DNA from: Bacteroidales bacterium
GTDB taxonomy: Bacteria; Bacteroidota; Bacteroidia; Bacteroidales; CAIWKO01
Direction: 5' to 3'
Assembly: GCA_023228145.1 (NCBI GenBank)
Contig: JALOBU010000005.1
Location: 62,001 to 126,000 of the forward strand
Length of the DNA stretch: 64,000 bases
The first letter of the stretch is position 1. The number at the start of each line of letters is the position of its first letter. A program made the translations under genes and the position numbers. Shown here one piece after another: positions 1 through 8,226 of this stretch. The notes beneath the pieces were generated by a model, which made no database searches, was not told the origin of the DNA, and saw nothing but the letters and a program-made list of their open reading frames with translations.

Positions 1-1224
1 TCTTTTTTCCTGTTCAGCTATCTGCCGGTATTGCTCTTCTGTTGGTTTCAGCAAATTGAAGACTCTGGAGTTATTATATATCCGTAACACGCTCAGCATG
101 GGTTGTGCAACATATTCAAAGGAACCTGCATAATTGATGGTCTGCATCGCTTCTTCGTAGGTTTCGGTCGGGAATCCGATGATAAAAAGTGTCCGGGTTA
201 TAAAGCGCCTCGATGCGGCATGTATCGCTACTGATGCTTTATCTACATCCAGGTTTTTTCCTATCAGCTTTTGTAAACGGGGCACAGCGCTTTCAACAGC
301 CAGCGCCATTTCCACTGTTCGAGCTTGTTCAAGGAGGTCTATCATTTCTTCATCCACCTGGTCGGCACGAAACCCGTTTGGAAAATTCACCCTGACATCA
401 GGTAGTTCTTTAATGATCAACGCCAGTAGCTCTTTAGCAGCAGGCATTGGGACATTGAAAGTGTCGTCCAGAAAGACAAAATTGAAAATACCGCGCTTGT
501 CACGCCGCTCTTTCATCTCAGTAACCACGTTTTCAGCAGATCGCCGCCGTATTCTTTTTCCGAACAACTGGTGGCAATAAAAACAATCATAGGGGCATCC
601 GCGCGTAGCCAGAACAAAGGCACATTTAGACACTTCCTGCAAAGCCTGATTTTTAATGCCCCGATAATCATCCAGATTAATAAAATCATAATCCGGAAAA
701 GGAATACTATTAATATCTTTTATATAAGGGCGCGCTTCATTCACCCGCACAGTTTCGTCTTCCAACACAGCAGTGCCTTTTATTTCATGAGGAATTAACG
801 GGGAATTCATAAGATGACTTATCAACTCTGTAAAAGTTACTTCTCCCTCTCCTATCACGACGATGTTTGCCATATTATCTCGTAAAATATCTTCAAAACA
901 TGTTGATGGGTATGGCCCTCCGGCTACTATTGGAATATCAGGTTTAAGTTCACGTACCTTTTCTGACACAAGTTTAAAAGGAACCTTGGCTGTTGATAGC
1001 GCCCTGAGGCCAACCATATCGGGATCGAATGACCGGACAAGAGATTCCACACTTTTTACAGGATCCTTGCTTGTTGAGGTATGAAAAACGCTAAACTCTA
1101 TCTCGGGAAATTTTTCTCTGGCAGTTGAAACAAGATACATCAACCCTACGGGATGATGGCTAAAATATACATACTTGGGATCCCCGAAAATATCAACATC
1201 TATTAAAAGTATTCTTTTTATCAT
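1..1224 (-). CDS. B12-binding radical SAM protein, partial (3' end outside window)
   Basis: The frame is open from an ATG at 1224 (MIKRILLIDVDIFG) to the left edge, giving 408 residues. It is collinear with the neighbouring complete paralogue at 1247-2743, which shares its N-terminal Rossmann-like cobalamin-binding region (SHHPVGLMYLVSTAR, DPDMVGLRALST). The radical SAM cluster motif RGCPYDCFYCHQLFGKR provides the three cysteines of CxxxCxxC. By comparison with the paralogue about 90 C-terminal residues lie outside the window. Only 22 bp separate it from the upstream paralogue, so the two are probably cotranscribed. Family members perform B12-dependent methylations, rearrangements and cyclisations. 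The substrate cannot be told; the glycan context suggests a sugar or an acyl modification, which is inference. Confidence 0.85.
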   Translation of the reverse strand, partial: MIKRILLIDVDIFGDPKYVYFSHHPVGLMYLVSTAREKFPEIEFSVFHTSTSKDPVKSVESLVRSFDPDMVGLRALSTAKVPFKLVSEKVRELKPDIPIVAGGPYPSTCFEDILRDNMANIVVIGEGEVTFTELISHLMNSPLIPHEIKGTAVLEDETVRVNEARPYIKDINSIPFPDYDFINLDDYRGIKNQALQEVSKCAFVLATRGCPYDCFYCHQLFGKRIRRRSAENVVTEMKERRDKRGIFNFVFLDDTFNVPMPAAKELLALIIKELPDVRVNFPNGFRADQVDEEMIDLLEQARTVEMALAVESAVPRLQKLIGKNLDVDKASVAIHAASRRFITRTLFIIGFPTETYEEAMQTINYAGSFEYVAQPMLSVLRIYNNSRVFNLLKPTEEQYRQIAEQEKR

Positions 1225-1246
1225 CGGTCAAATTAAAAGTTGCAAT

Positions 1247-2743
1247 TTAATATTTAAGCAGGTTTTGCAGGTCTTTTTCATTAAATTTCGACCTGTTAAA
1301 AAGGCTTGCATAAAATTCTATGGTCGTTTTCTCATCAAGATATTTCTTTAAAACCTGATGGCTTTTCTGCACTCGCAGGGGGTTGGTTAAAACATCGCGC
1401 ATCCATATATACAGGAGTTCTTTGATATCATCGCTTTTTAACGGCACTTTGTCATCCGGAAAAAAATCGCCGTAAAATTCCACTTCCCCAAACATCTGCA
1501 GGTGCAATACTTTTTTTTCCTGATGGGCGATGGCAGCAAATTGTTCTTCTGTAGGCTTAAGAATATTAAATAGTCTGGAATTATTATACAATCGTAACAT
1601 GCTTAAAGTGGGTTGGGCAACATATTCAAATGAAGCAGCAAACCTGACAGTATCCATTGCTTCATCAAAAGTTTCTGTTGGAAATCCTATCATATAAAAT
1701 ATGCGGGTAATAAACCTTTTTGATGCTGCATGAATTACTTTTTCAGCTTTTTTCAGGTCTAGGTTCTTTCCCATCATTTTTTGCAAGCGTGGTGTAGCTG
1801 TTTCCACAGCCAGTGCCATTTCAACAGTACCTGCCTTTTCAAAAAGGTCAAGCATTTCTTCATCCATCTGGTCGACACGCAACCCATTCGGGAAATTCAG
1901 CCGAACGCCAGGTAGTTCTTTAGTAATTAAAGATAACACTTTTTTCGCCTCCTGCATGGGAACATTAAAAAGGTCATCCAGAAATACAAAATCACTAATT
2001 CCCAGACTTTCTTTGCGTTCCCGCATTTCGGCAACAACATTTTCCGCTGACCGGCGCCGAATCCTCTTTCCAAAAATCTGGTGACAGTAAAAACAACCGT
2101 AAGGGCAACCGCGTGAGCTTAAAATATATGCGGGTTTGGAAGTATCCTGCATGGTATGATCTCGTATACCAACATAATCTTTCAGGTCTATATAACTATA
2201 ATCCGGAAATACAATAGTATCAATATCCTTTATCAAAGGACGCGGATCATTAACAAAAACCTTTTCATCTCTGAGTACAGCAGTTCCCCTAATATCACCT
2301 GGTATGGAATCTGATTCCATCAGACGGTCGATCAGTTCCACAAAAGTGTCTTCACCTTCTCCGATTACAGCGATGTCAACACACCCATTCAATAAAATTT
2401 CAGCATAAGAAGCGGAGGAATAAGGCCCGCCGCCTATTATCGGCAGTTCGGGCTTCAATTCCCTGATTTTATCTGCCACCAACTTAAAGGTAGATTTAGC
2501 TGTGGATAAAGCCCTTAACCCAACAATATCAGGATTATACGAAAACAAAAGCTCTTCAATACGTTTTAGTGGATCTTTGTAAGTATAAGTATGAAAAACT
2601 TTAAACTGAATATCAGGAAACGATTTTCTGGCTGCAGAAACAAGATACAAAAGCCCGACAGGATGATGACTGTAATGAAGGGTTCCGGGATCATCCTTGT
2701 CCTCGAAAACTTCAACATCAATTAAAAGTACCCTGTTTATCAT
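1247..2743 (-). CDS. B12-binding radical SAM protein (complete paralogue)
   Basis: The 498-residue protein has an N-terminal B12-binding-like domain (about 1-170) followed by a radical SAM core with C213, C217 and C220 in GCPYGCFYCHQIFGKR. Its C-terminal region of about 120 residues is helical. I chose the ATG at 2743 (MINRVLLIDVEVF) because it aligns with the start of the downstream paralogue; the frame is open 22 codons further upstream. No DxHxxG cobalamin motif is visible, which is common in this class. It is transcribed divergently from the FkbH-like gene. Likely an Fe-S/SAM enzyme of secondary-metabolite or glycan tailoring type. The family is clear and the reaction unknown. Confidence 0.88.
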   Translation of the reverse strand: MINRVLLIDVEVFEDKDDPGTLHYSHHPVGLLYLVSAARKSFPDIQFKVFHTYTYKDPLKRIEELLFSYNPDIVGLRALSTAKSTFKLVADKIRELKPELPIIGGGPYSSASYAEILLNGCVDIAVIGEGEDTFVELIDRLMESDSIPGDIRGTAVLRDEKVFVNDPRPLIKDIDTIVFPDYSYIDLKDYVGIRDHTMQDTSKPAYILSSRGCPYGCFYCHQIFGKRIRRRSAENVVAEMRERKESLGISDFVFLDDLFNVPMQEAKKVLSLITKELPGVRLNFPNGLRVDQMDEEMLDLFEKAGTVEMALAVETATPRLQKMMGKNLDLKKAEKVIHAASKRFITRIFYMIGFPTETFDEAMDTVRFAASFEYVAQPTLSMLRLYNNSRLFNILKPTEEQFAAIAHQEKKVLHLQMFGEVEFYGDFFPDDKVPLKSDDIKELLYIWMRDVLTNPLRVQKSHQVLKKYLDEKTTIEFYASLFNRSKFNEKDLQNLLKY

Positions 2744-2779
2744 TATACCAACGACATTAAAATGTGCCCTTCCAGCTGC

Positions 2780-2813
2780 AAATATAATATTTATTGCTAA
2801 TTTTGACACAAAT
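2780..2813 (-). promoter_or_regulatory. putative Bacteroidota promoter for the radical SAM pair
   Basis: On the minus strand a TTTG (2813-2810) lies 22 bp upstream of TATATTTG (2787-2780), fitting the Bacteroidota -33 TTTG / -7 TAnnTTTG pattern. The leader to the ATG at 2743 would be about 30 nt. On the plus strand TAATTTTG at 2798-2805 could serve the divergent FkbH gene. Such motifs occur by chance in AT-rich DNA, so support is modest. Confidence 0.35.
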
Positions 2814-2828
2814 TAGCGACATGTGTTT

Positions 2829-4559
2829 ATGAAAGATTTCACTCACTTACGAAAAAATTTAAAGAAAGATTTTTCGGGTTTAATACAGGTAAAAGTGGCT
2901 GTGTTAGGCGACACCTCAACACAGTTTTTAGCTGAGGCCATTCGTAGCATGGGATATGAAAAAGACTTCAACATTGTGATGTGGGAAGCCGATTATAACC
3001 AAATTGAAAGGCAGGTGTTTGATAACACATCTGAATTATATAAATACAAACCAGAAATTATAATCATTTTCCAGTCTTCGCATAAATTACTATCCAAATT
3101 TAATAAGCTACAGCCGAATCAATACAACACACTTGCCCGAACAGAATTAGGGATAATTGATAATACATGCAACACTTTATTCCACAACCTCAACACAAAA
3201 ATAATTTTTTACAATTATTCAGAAATCAACGATGCTGTTTTTGGCAATTATTCCAATAAAACTGAATCGTCATTTTTATTTCAACTTAGAAAACTCAACT
3301 ACGAGTTAATGGAATATGCCATTAAAAATCATGATTTCTATTTGTGTGACCTTTCTGCGATACAGAACAGGTTTGGCAGGGCTGTTTTTTTTCAGCCATC
3401 AGTATACGTGAATGCTGAAATGGTACTTAGCATTGATGTTCTGCCAGAAGTGGCTTCCAAAACCATTGATATCATCAGCGCATTACGTGGGAAGTTCATA
3501 AAGTGCGTGATCCTCGACCTGGACAATACCACTTGGGGCGGAATCATCGGTGAGGACGGGATTGAAAATATTCAACTTGGCAGCCTCGGCATCGGAAAAG
3601 CCTTTACCGAATTCCAGTACTGGATAAAAAAACTCAAGAACAGGGGAATCATCATCGCAGTTTGCAGTAAAAACAGCGAGCACATCGCAAAAGAACCTTT
3701 TGAAAAACATCCCGACATGGTTCTGCAACTGAAAGATATTGCTGTATTTATTGCTAACTGGGGCAACAAGGTGGATAACATCATTCAGATCCAGAGCATC
3801 CTGAACATAGGTTATGATTCGATGGTCTTTATAGATGACAGCCCTTTTGAAAGAAATATCGTGAGAGAAAGCCTGCCTGATGTTTGTGTGCCGGAATTGC
3901 CCGAAGACCCGGCAGATTACCTGGAGTATCTTTATGGGCTGAACCTGTTTGAAACAACATCTGTTTCCGGCGCAGATGCTGAAAGAACCAGGCAATATCA
4001 GATTGAAGCACAGAGGAGTATCGTACAGCAAAAATTTACCAATGAAGATGACTATCTGAAAAGCCTGAATATGCTGTCAGTGGTTGAACCATTTAATAAA
4101 TATAACACACCCAGAGTCGCTCAACTTTCTCAACGCTCAAATCAGTTTAACCTCAGGACTGTTCGCTTCACGGAAACTGATATTAAAAAAATTGCAGAGT
4201 CTGAAACCCATTTTACTTTTGCATTTACCCTTGAAGATAAGTTTGGAGATAACGGATTGACAGGCGTGATAATCCTTCAAAAAGAAGACACCGATACGGT
4301 TTTTATTAATACATGGTTTATGAGTTGCAGGATTTTAAAAAGAAGGATGGAACAATTTATGCTTAACACGATTGCATCATTTAGCATTGATAACGGATAC
4401 AGTTACTTGAAAGGAGAATATATTCCAACAATAAAAAATGAAATGGTGAAAGAACATTATAAAAATTTAGGATTTGAAAAATCAGGAGAATTTTGGGTGT
4501 TACCTTTAAAAGATTATGAGTATAGAAAGTGTTTTATTAACAGGAAATTAGGTGAATAA
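2829..4559 (+). CDS. FkbH-like HAD-IIIC family protein
   Basis: The 576-residue protein has three parts: an N-terminal SGNH-like region (about 1-215), a HAD phosphatase domain with the nucleophile motif LDLDNTTWGG (D230, D232) and a later FIDDSPFERNIV motif, and a C-terminal acetyltransferase-like region (FGDNGLTGVIIL). Characterised FkbH proteins take the three-carbon unit of 1,3-bisphosphoglycerate, dephosphorylate it and load it as glyceryl on an acyl carrier protein. An ACP gene follows 78 bp downstream, which fits that role. A GTG six bases upstream (2823) is an alternative start; I prefer the ATG. The final acceptor of a glyceryl or related unit is unknown; the nearby MBOAT operon is one candidate. 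Confidence 0.88.
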   Translation: MKDFTHLRKNLKKDFSGLIQVKVAVLGDTSTQFLAEAIRSMGYEKDFNIVMWEADYNQIERQVFDNTSELYKYKPEIIIIFQSSHKLLSKFNKLQPNQYNTLARTELGIIDNTCNTLFHNLNTKIIFYNYSEINDAVFGNYSNKTESSFLFQLRKLNYELMEYAIKNHDFYLCDLSAIQNRFGRAVFFQPSVYVNAEMVLSIDVLPEVASKTIDIISALRGKFIKCVILDLDNTTWGGIIGEDGIENIQLGSLGIGKAFTEFQYWIKKLKNRGIIIAVCSKNSEHIAKEPFEKHPDMVLQLKDIAVFIANWGNKVDNIIQIQSILNIGYDSMVFIDDSPFERNIVRESLPDVCVPELPEDPADYLEYLYGLNLFETTSVSGADAERTRQYQIEAQRSIVQQKFTNEDDYLKSLNMLSVVEPFNKYNTPRVAQLSQRSNQFNLRTVRFTETDIKKIAESETHFTFAFTLEDKFGDNGLTGVIILQKEDTDTVFINTWFMSCRILKRRMEQFMLNTIASFSIDNGYSYLKGEYIPTIKNEMVKEHYKNLGFEKSGEFWVLPLKDYEYRKCFINRKLGE

Positions 4560-4560
4560 T

Positions 4561-4592
4561 CAGTTAGCAGTGAACAGTTAGCAGTGAACAGT
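4561..4592. repeat. short tandem repeat, CAGTTAGCAGTGAA x2
   Basis: Two head-to-tail copies of a 14-bp unit plus a partial third lie between the FkbH and ACP genes. A related tract follows the ACP gene at 4881-4947. Intergenic CAGTTA-rich repeats like this are familiar from Bacteroidota genomes. Confidence 0.7.
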
Positions 4593-4637
4593 GATAATGC
4601 GCAATAAATAATAAAATTGACATAAAACAAATAAAAA

Positions 4638-4880
4638 ATGGAAAGAAACGAAATTTTAAAACAAGTCAACGAAATCTTTATTGATGTCCTCGACAAGGAT
4701 ACTATCGTTTTAAATGACAATACAACCGCCAATGACATCGAAGAATGGGACTCACTGGCTCATATACGCCTGGTAGTAACTATCGAAAAAAAATTCAATG
4801 CTCATTTTTCATCAAAGGAAATTCAAAGCTGGGATAATGTGGGTGAGATGATTGATTGTATTTGTGAGAAAGTGAAATAA
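4638..4880 (+). CDS. acyl carrier protein
   Basis: An 80-residue acidic helical protein with the phosphopantetheine attachment motif EEWDSLAHIRLV, Ser39 being the predicted carrier residue. Length and motif position match discrete ACPs. It sits immediately after the FkbH-like gene, so the likely job is to carry the glyceryl-type C3 unit made by that protein rather than to act in fatty-acid synthesis. No ketosynthase is adjacent. It is flanked by related CAGTTA repeat tracts on both sides. Confidence 0.92.
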   Translation: MERNEILKQVNEIFIDVLDKDTIVLNDNTTANDIEEWDSLAHIRLVVTIEKKFNAHFSSKEIQSWDNVGEMIDCICEKVK

Positions 4881-4947
4881 CAGTCGGCAGTTGTCAGTTA
4901 TCAGTTATCAGTTAACAGTTAACAGTTATCAGTTAACAGTCGATAGT
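4881..4947. repeat. CAGTTA/CAGTTAT degenerate tandem repeats
   Basis: About eight 7-8 bp units reading CAGTTAT, CAGTTAA or variants in a 67-bp tract between the ACP and methyltransferase genes. It resembles the tract at 4561-4592 on the other side of the ACP gene. Confidence 0.65.
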
Positions 4948-5031
4948 TGGAAAGCGGTTAAAATTAATTTTAAATAATGGCAACGGGTTTCAGAAATTTA
5001 TTATTTTTTTAAAAATATTCGTAGCAAAAAC

Positions 5032-5934
5032 ATGCAAAAAACCCTGGATTATATTATTGATAGCATAAGTTCGAAGAACAAATTACATGCTAAAAAAATA
5101 AAAAACAACATAAAAAACTTTGACGAAGAGTATTACACACGTGCTGACAATTTCTTCAAAAAATACCTGACTATACTTCAAAAAGACAATAAAACCATTG
5201 ATTACGCTATAGATTGCTACCTTCAGATGATTGCAGATATCAATTATGAAACGGTGCAGTTTGCTAAAACGGGAGAATATTCCAGTAAGTCATTCGAAGA
5301 AGTAAATAAAAGGGTTTACAGCAACCCTGAAGTGATGAAGTATTATGTTCATGGCATCCTTATGTCACAGTTTTTATGGGCACACCATTACAAAATTCAT
5401 ACATTCTTCAGCAAAATCATCAAAGAAAACAGCAACCACATTTCACGTTATCTTGAGGTGGGCGGAGGACATGGCCTATACGCATCCGAAGCCATTAAAA
5501 TAATCGGCAAACAATCTACATTTCATTTGGTAGATATCAGTCAAAGCTCACTTGAACTGGCAAAGATGATGATTGATAACGACACCGTCAGTTATTTTCA
5601 CTCGGACATTTTTCATTTTGAACCCTGCACCAAATATGATTTTATTACCATGGGAGAAGTTCTGGAGCATGTGGAAGAGCCCGGGAAACTTTTAAAAAAA
5701 TTATATGACTTACTTGAAGATAACGGAAAATTATTTATAACCGCCCCTACCAATGGCCCTACCATTGACCATATTTATCTTTTCAAAAATGCTGACGAAA
5801 TAAGAAATTTGATTGCGTCTGCAGGTTATTTTATTGAAAAAGAGTACTGTGTATATGCTGAGGATGTTAGCCCGGAAATTGCTGAAAAATATAAGGTATC
5901 TATGATGTTTGCAGGGATTCTGAAGAAAAAATAG
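5032..5934 (+). CDS. class I SAM-dependent methyltransferase
   Basis: A 300-residue protein. The SAM-binding glycine motif LEVGGGHGLYASEA lies near residue 145, followed by the acidic VDIS loop and a FDFITMGEVLEHVEEP post-II motif typical of Methyltransf_11/25 proteins. The first 130 residues are a helical N-terminal extension with no motif I recognise. It follows the FkbH-ACP pair in the same direction, so it may methylate the ACP-bound unit (FkbG-like O-methylation is known in FkbH pathways) or a sugar. That link is inference from position only. Confidence 0.85.
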   Translation: MQKTLDYIIDSISSKNKLHAKKIKNNIKNFDEEYYTRADNFFKKYLTILQKDNKTIDYAIDCYLQMIADINYETVQFAKTGEYSSKSFEEVNKRVYSNPEVMKYYVHGILMSQFLWAHHYKIHTFFSKIIKENSNHISRYLEVGGGHGLYASEAIKIIGKQSTFHLVDISQSSLELAKMMIDNDTVSYFHSDIFHFEPCTKYDFITMGEVLEHVEEPGKLLKKLYDLLEDNGKLFITAPTNGPTIDHIYLFKNADEIRNLIASAGYFIEKEYCVYAEDVSPEIAEKYKVSMMFAGILKKK

Positions 5935-5992
5935 CAATCGGTTTTTGTTGCCTTCCTAACCTGAACATTGTTCATCAATTAAAGGTTGCAGC

Positions 5993-6012
5993 AGCTTACT
6001 TTTGAGTAAGCT
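5993..6012. terminator. hairpin between convergent genes
   Basis: AGCTTACT and AGTAAGCT form a perfect 8-bp stem around a TTTG loop, lying between the convergent methyltransferase and 731-residue membrane-protein genes. No long T-run follows on either strand, so termination is plausible but not certain. Confidence 0.45.
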
Positions 6013-6030
6013 TTAAGATTTAATCACATT

Positions 6031-8226
6031 TTATCTTTTACTTTTCAGAATAAATCCCGTAAACAAAACCATTAACAAAATTGAAACAGTTACAAACAAG
6101 TACATATTCTGTCTCAACAAAACTATCCACTCTATTTTTTCGGTGAAATAACCGGATGTAAAACAAAAATACGGGTCAGTACCAACCTGATAGTATATTC
6201 CATTTCTTATGTCAATATCATTCAGTAATAGTTTTTCAGGTTTTATTTTGCAAATATCAAAATCATTTCTAAAAACCCCTGTTTTTGTTATCAGGCTCAT
6301 GCAACTTATATCTGCGGTACTGTCGTTAATGTCGCAACGCAGGAATTTATTATCGTTCAGGTTTAAATCCATTTTGTAAAACCGCCTCCAGAGATACAAA
6401 GAATTAACTTTCTCCGCATCAAAAAACGGGTTATTGCTGTAATAAATATCTACTCCTCTCACTACACGCTCTGTTTTCACCGCCAGCTTGCCACTTTCAT
6501 CAGGCACTGCAAAATAGACAATTAACATTAAAAATGTGGCCGATATGGTTGCAAAAATAGTATTAAGTCTGGACGGAGATGCTGCAACAATAATTATTAA
6601 AACTAAAATAAAAATAAAAAACACCAATACCCTCATTTGTTCATTAGTCTTATTATCATGCCAGGTAAAAGCAGGAGCAAATCTTATCGTTACAGGTGTA
6701 TTTGAATTTTCAACAAGGACATCCATACCGGCACCTTTTATTTTTTTTGCATTAGTAATCCGGCAGTTTTCCATCTGCCCTGGGTACAACGTTGCAACTT
6801 TTCCTTTCGTATAATAATTCATTGATAGCAACGAAACAGTGTCGCCCGCATGAAACCCGCTGAGGCGCAACAGCAGGCATGCTTTATCATCCAATGCTTC
6901 ACATTCTGTCTGCAGAAGTTTATAGGCCTGCAACGAGTCTGTTTGCCATTCGCTTAAAGGCTTGCCTCCACCGAACAATTCAATATTTGCAGCTTTTGCC
7001 GTTTTTATCGAGAAATATAATTTATCCTTTTCTGCAACAGACTGCTTTGTACCGCTTTGCCATGTAACAAAAGCCCAAAAAGCCGGTATCACTATAAATA
7101 AAAGATGTATTCCTTGTAGACTGTTTTTAAATTTTTCGGGCAAAATAAAATGCAAAGAAAGGAGTATCATAAAAGCCAGAAGAGAAGCCAGTAAGAACAT
7201 ATTTTGCCGGGAAAATAAAACCAGCTTAAAACTTTTTTGAAATCCGGCATGTGTAAATAAAAAGTAAGGGTCATTGCCGCATACAATATATTTTCCGTCT
7301 TTCAAAATCAAATCATTCAGTATCAAATTTCCTGTAACAACATCAGAAATTTTCCAAGATTTATTTAACACACCCGAGCTAAGTCCAAAACTCAAGTCAA
7401 ACGCAGCATGTTTAGCACTTTCCAAATCAATGCGCATAAAAGGCTTACTTTCAATATCTGTTGGATATTCAAAAACATGAACTCCCGAATCGCTTTCAAA
7501 AACCATATCTCCCGAAAAACAAGGAGTTGTACTGCAAAATGTTTCAAATCTTTGAACAGGTTTATCTGAAATTATTTTTGCTGTATATGTATCATTATGC
7601 CATAGGAAATAAAATAACATCATGAGCAAGGCCCCGAGCAGACAAGAAAAAACAAAGTGTCTTACCGGGGGCGCTATGAGAAAAATAAAAATCAAAACAA
7701 CAACAAACACAATGATGATAATGTTGTACTTCAACCCGCTTTTATCTGCTGATTGCCACACTTTACAACTTTGTATTTTTACTATAATTGGTGTTTTTGT
7801 TCCTGAAGAAATAAGATGTAAGGCTTCATCTTTTTTGAATGCTCCTGCATTCATAATAGTGCAATAAGGATCTTTGTAATCATTAAGGGAATAAAGTTTT
7901 CCGTTCCGGAACATATTAAAAGCATTGATAACAGCAGTATCTCCGGCTTTCAGGTTTTCTATTTTCAGTGTCAGCCCTTTTGAGTCATCAATATCTCTTA
8001 GAATATCACAATATTTATAACCCTGAGAATCAATGCTCCATGAAGCAAGGGAATCATTGCCGTCAAATAATGAAACGAATACAGGGCTACCTGCCTGCAT
8101 TGAAAAATAAAAATAATCATACGGTAATTTAAAGGCTTGCTTTGATGTGCGCTCATGCATAACAAAGTACAGAAGCGGGAACAGCAAAAAAAGCAGATAG
8201 GCCGGTTTAAAACTTCTTCTGAACAT
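6031..8226 (-). CDS. unrecognised membrane protein with internal duplication
   Basis: I do not recognise this 731-residue protein. Residues of roughly 1-350 and 365-731 are two copies of one module. Each module starts with a membrane helix and a YFSxxxA beta-rich extracytoplasmic domain (AGDTA..., AGDTV...). A paired membrane segment follows (IIIIVFVVVLIFIFLIAPP; VFFIFILVLIIIVAASP), then a second soluble domain ending G(N/T)DPYFxFTxG, and finally a closing helix after LFSRQNM or LLRQNM. Its start overlaps the SGNH-like gene by 20 bp, making it the last member of a coupled MBOAT-SGNH operon. It may be an accessory or acceptor-binding component of the acylation machinery (inference). Confidence 0.8.
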   Translation of the reverse strand: MFRRSFKPAYLLFLLFPLLYFVMHERTSKQAFKLPYDYFYFSMQAGSPVFVSLFDGNDSLASWSIDSQGYKYCDILRDIDDSKGLTLKIENLKAGDTAVINAFNMFRNGKLYSLNDYKDPYCTIMNAGAFKKDEALHLISSGTKTPIIVKIQSCKVWQSADKSGLKYNIIIIVFVVVLIFIFLIAPPVRHFVFSCLLGALLMMLFYFLWHNDTYTAKIISDKPVQRFETFCSTTPCFSGDMVFESDSGVHVFEYPTDIESKPFMRIDLESAKHAAFDLSFGLSSGVLNKSWKISDVVTGNLILNDLILKDGKYIVCGNDPYFLFTHAGFQKSFKLVLFSRQNMFLLASLLAFMILLSLHFILPEKFKNSLQGIHLLFIVIPAFWAFVTWQSGTKQSVAEKDKLYFSIKTAKAANIELFGGGKPLSEWQTDSLQAYKLLQTECEALDDKACLLLRLSGFHAGDTVSLLSMNYYTKGKVATLYPGQMENCRITNAKKIKGAGMDVLVENSNTPVTIRFAPAFTWHDNKTNEQMRVLVFFIFILVLIIIVAASPSRLNTIFATISATFLMLIVYFAVPDESGKLAVKTERVVRGVDIYYSNNPFFDAEKVNSLYLWRRFYKMDLNLNDNKFLRCDINDSTADISCMSLITKTGVFRNDFDICKIKPEKLLLNDIDIRNGIYYQVGTDPYFCFTSGYFTEKIEWIVLLRQNMYLFVTVSILLMVLFTGFILKSKR

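Noticed and set aside
1..1226. Several plus-strand open frames at the left edge
   Set aside because: They are shadows of the partial radical SAM gene on the minus strand, which aligns throughout with its paralogue.
3483..4031. 182-residue open frame antisense to the FkbH-like gene
   Set aside because: It overlies the conserved HAD domain on the other strand and has no protein-like features.
5993..6012. Riboswitch or RNA gene
   Set aside because: It is a simple 8-bp hairpin between convergent genes; terminator-like structure is enough to explain it.
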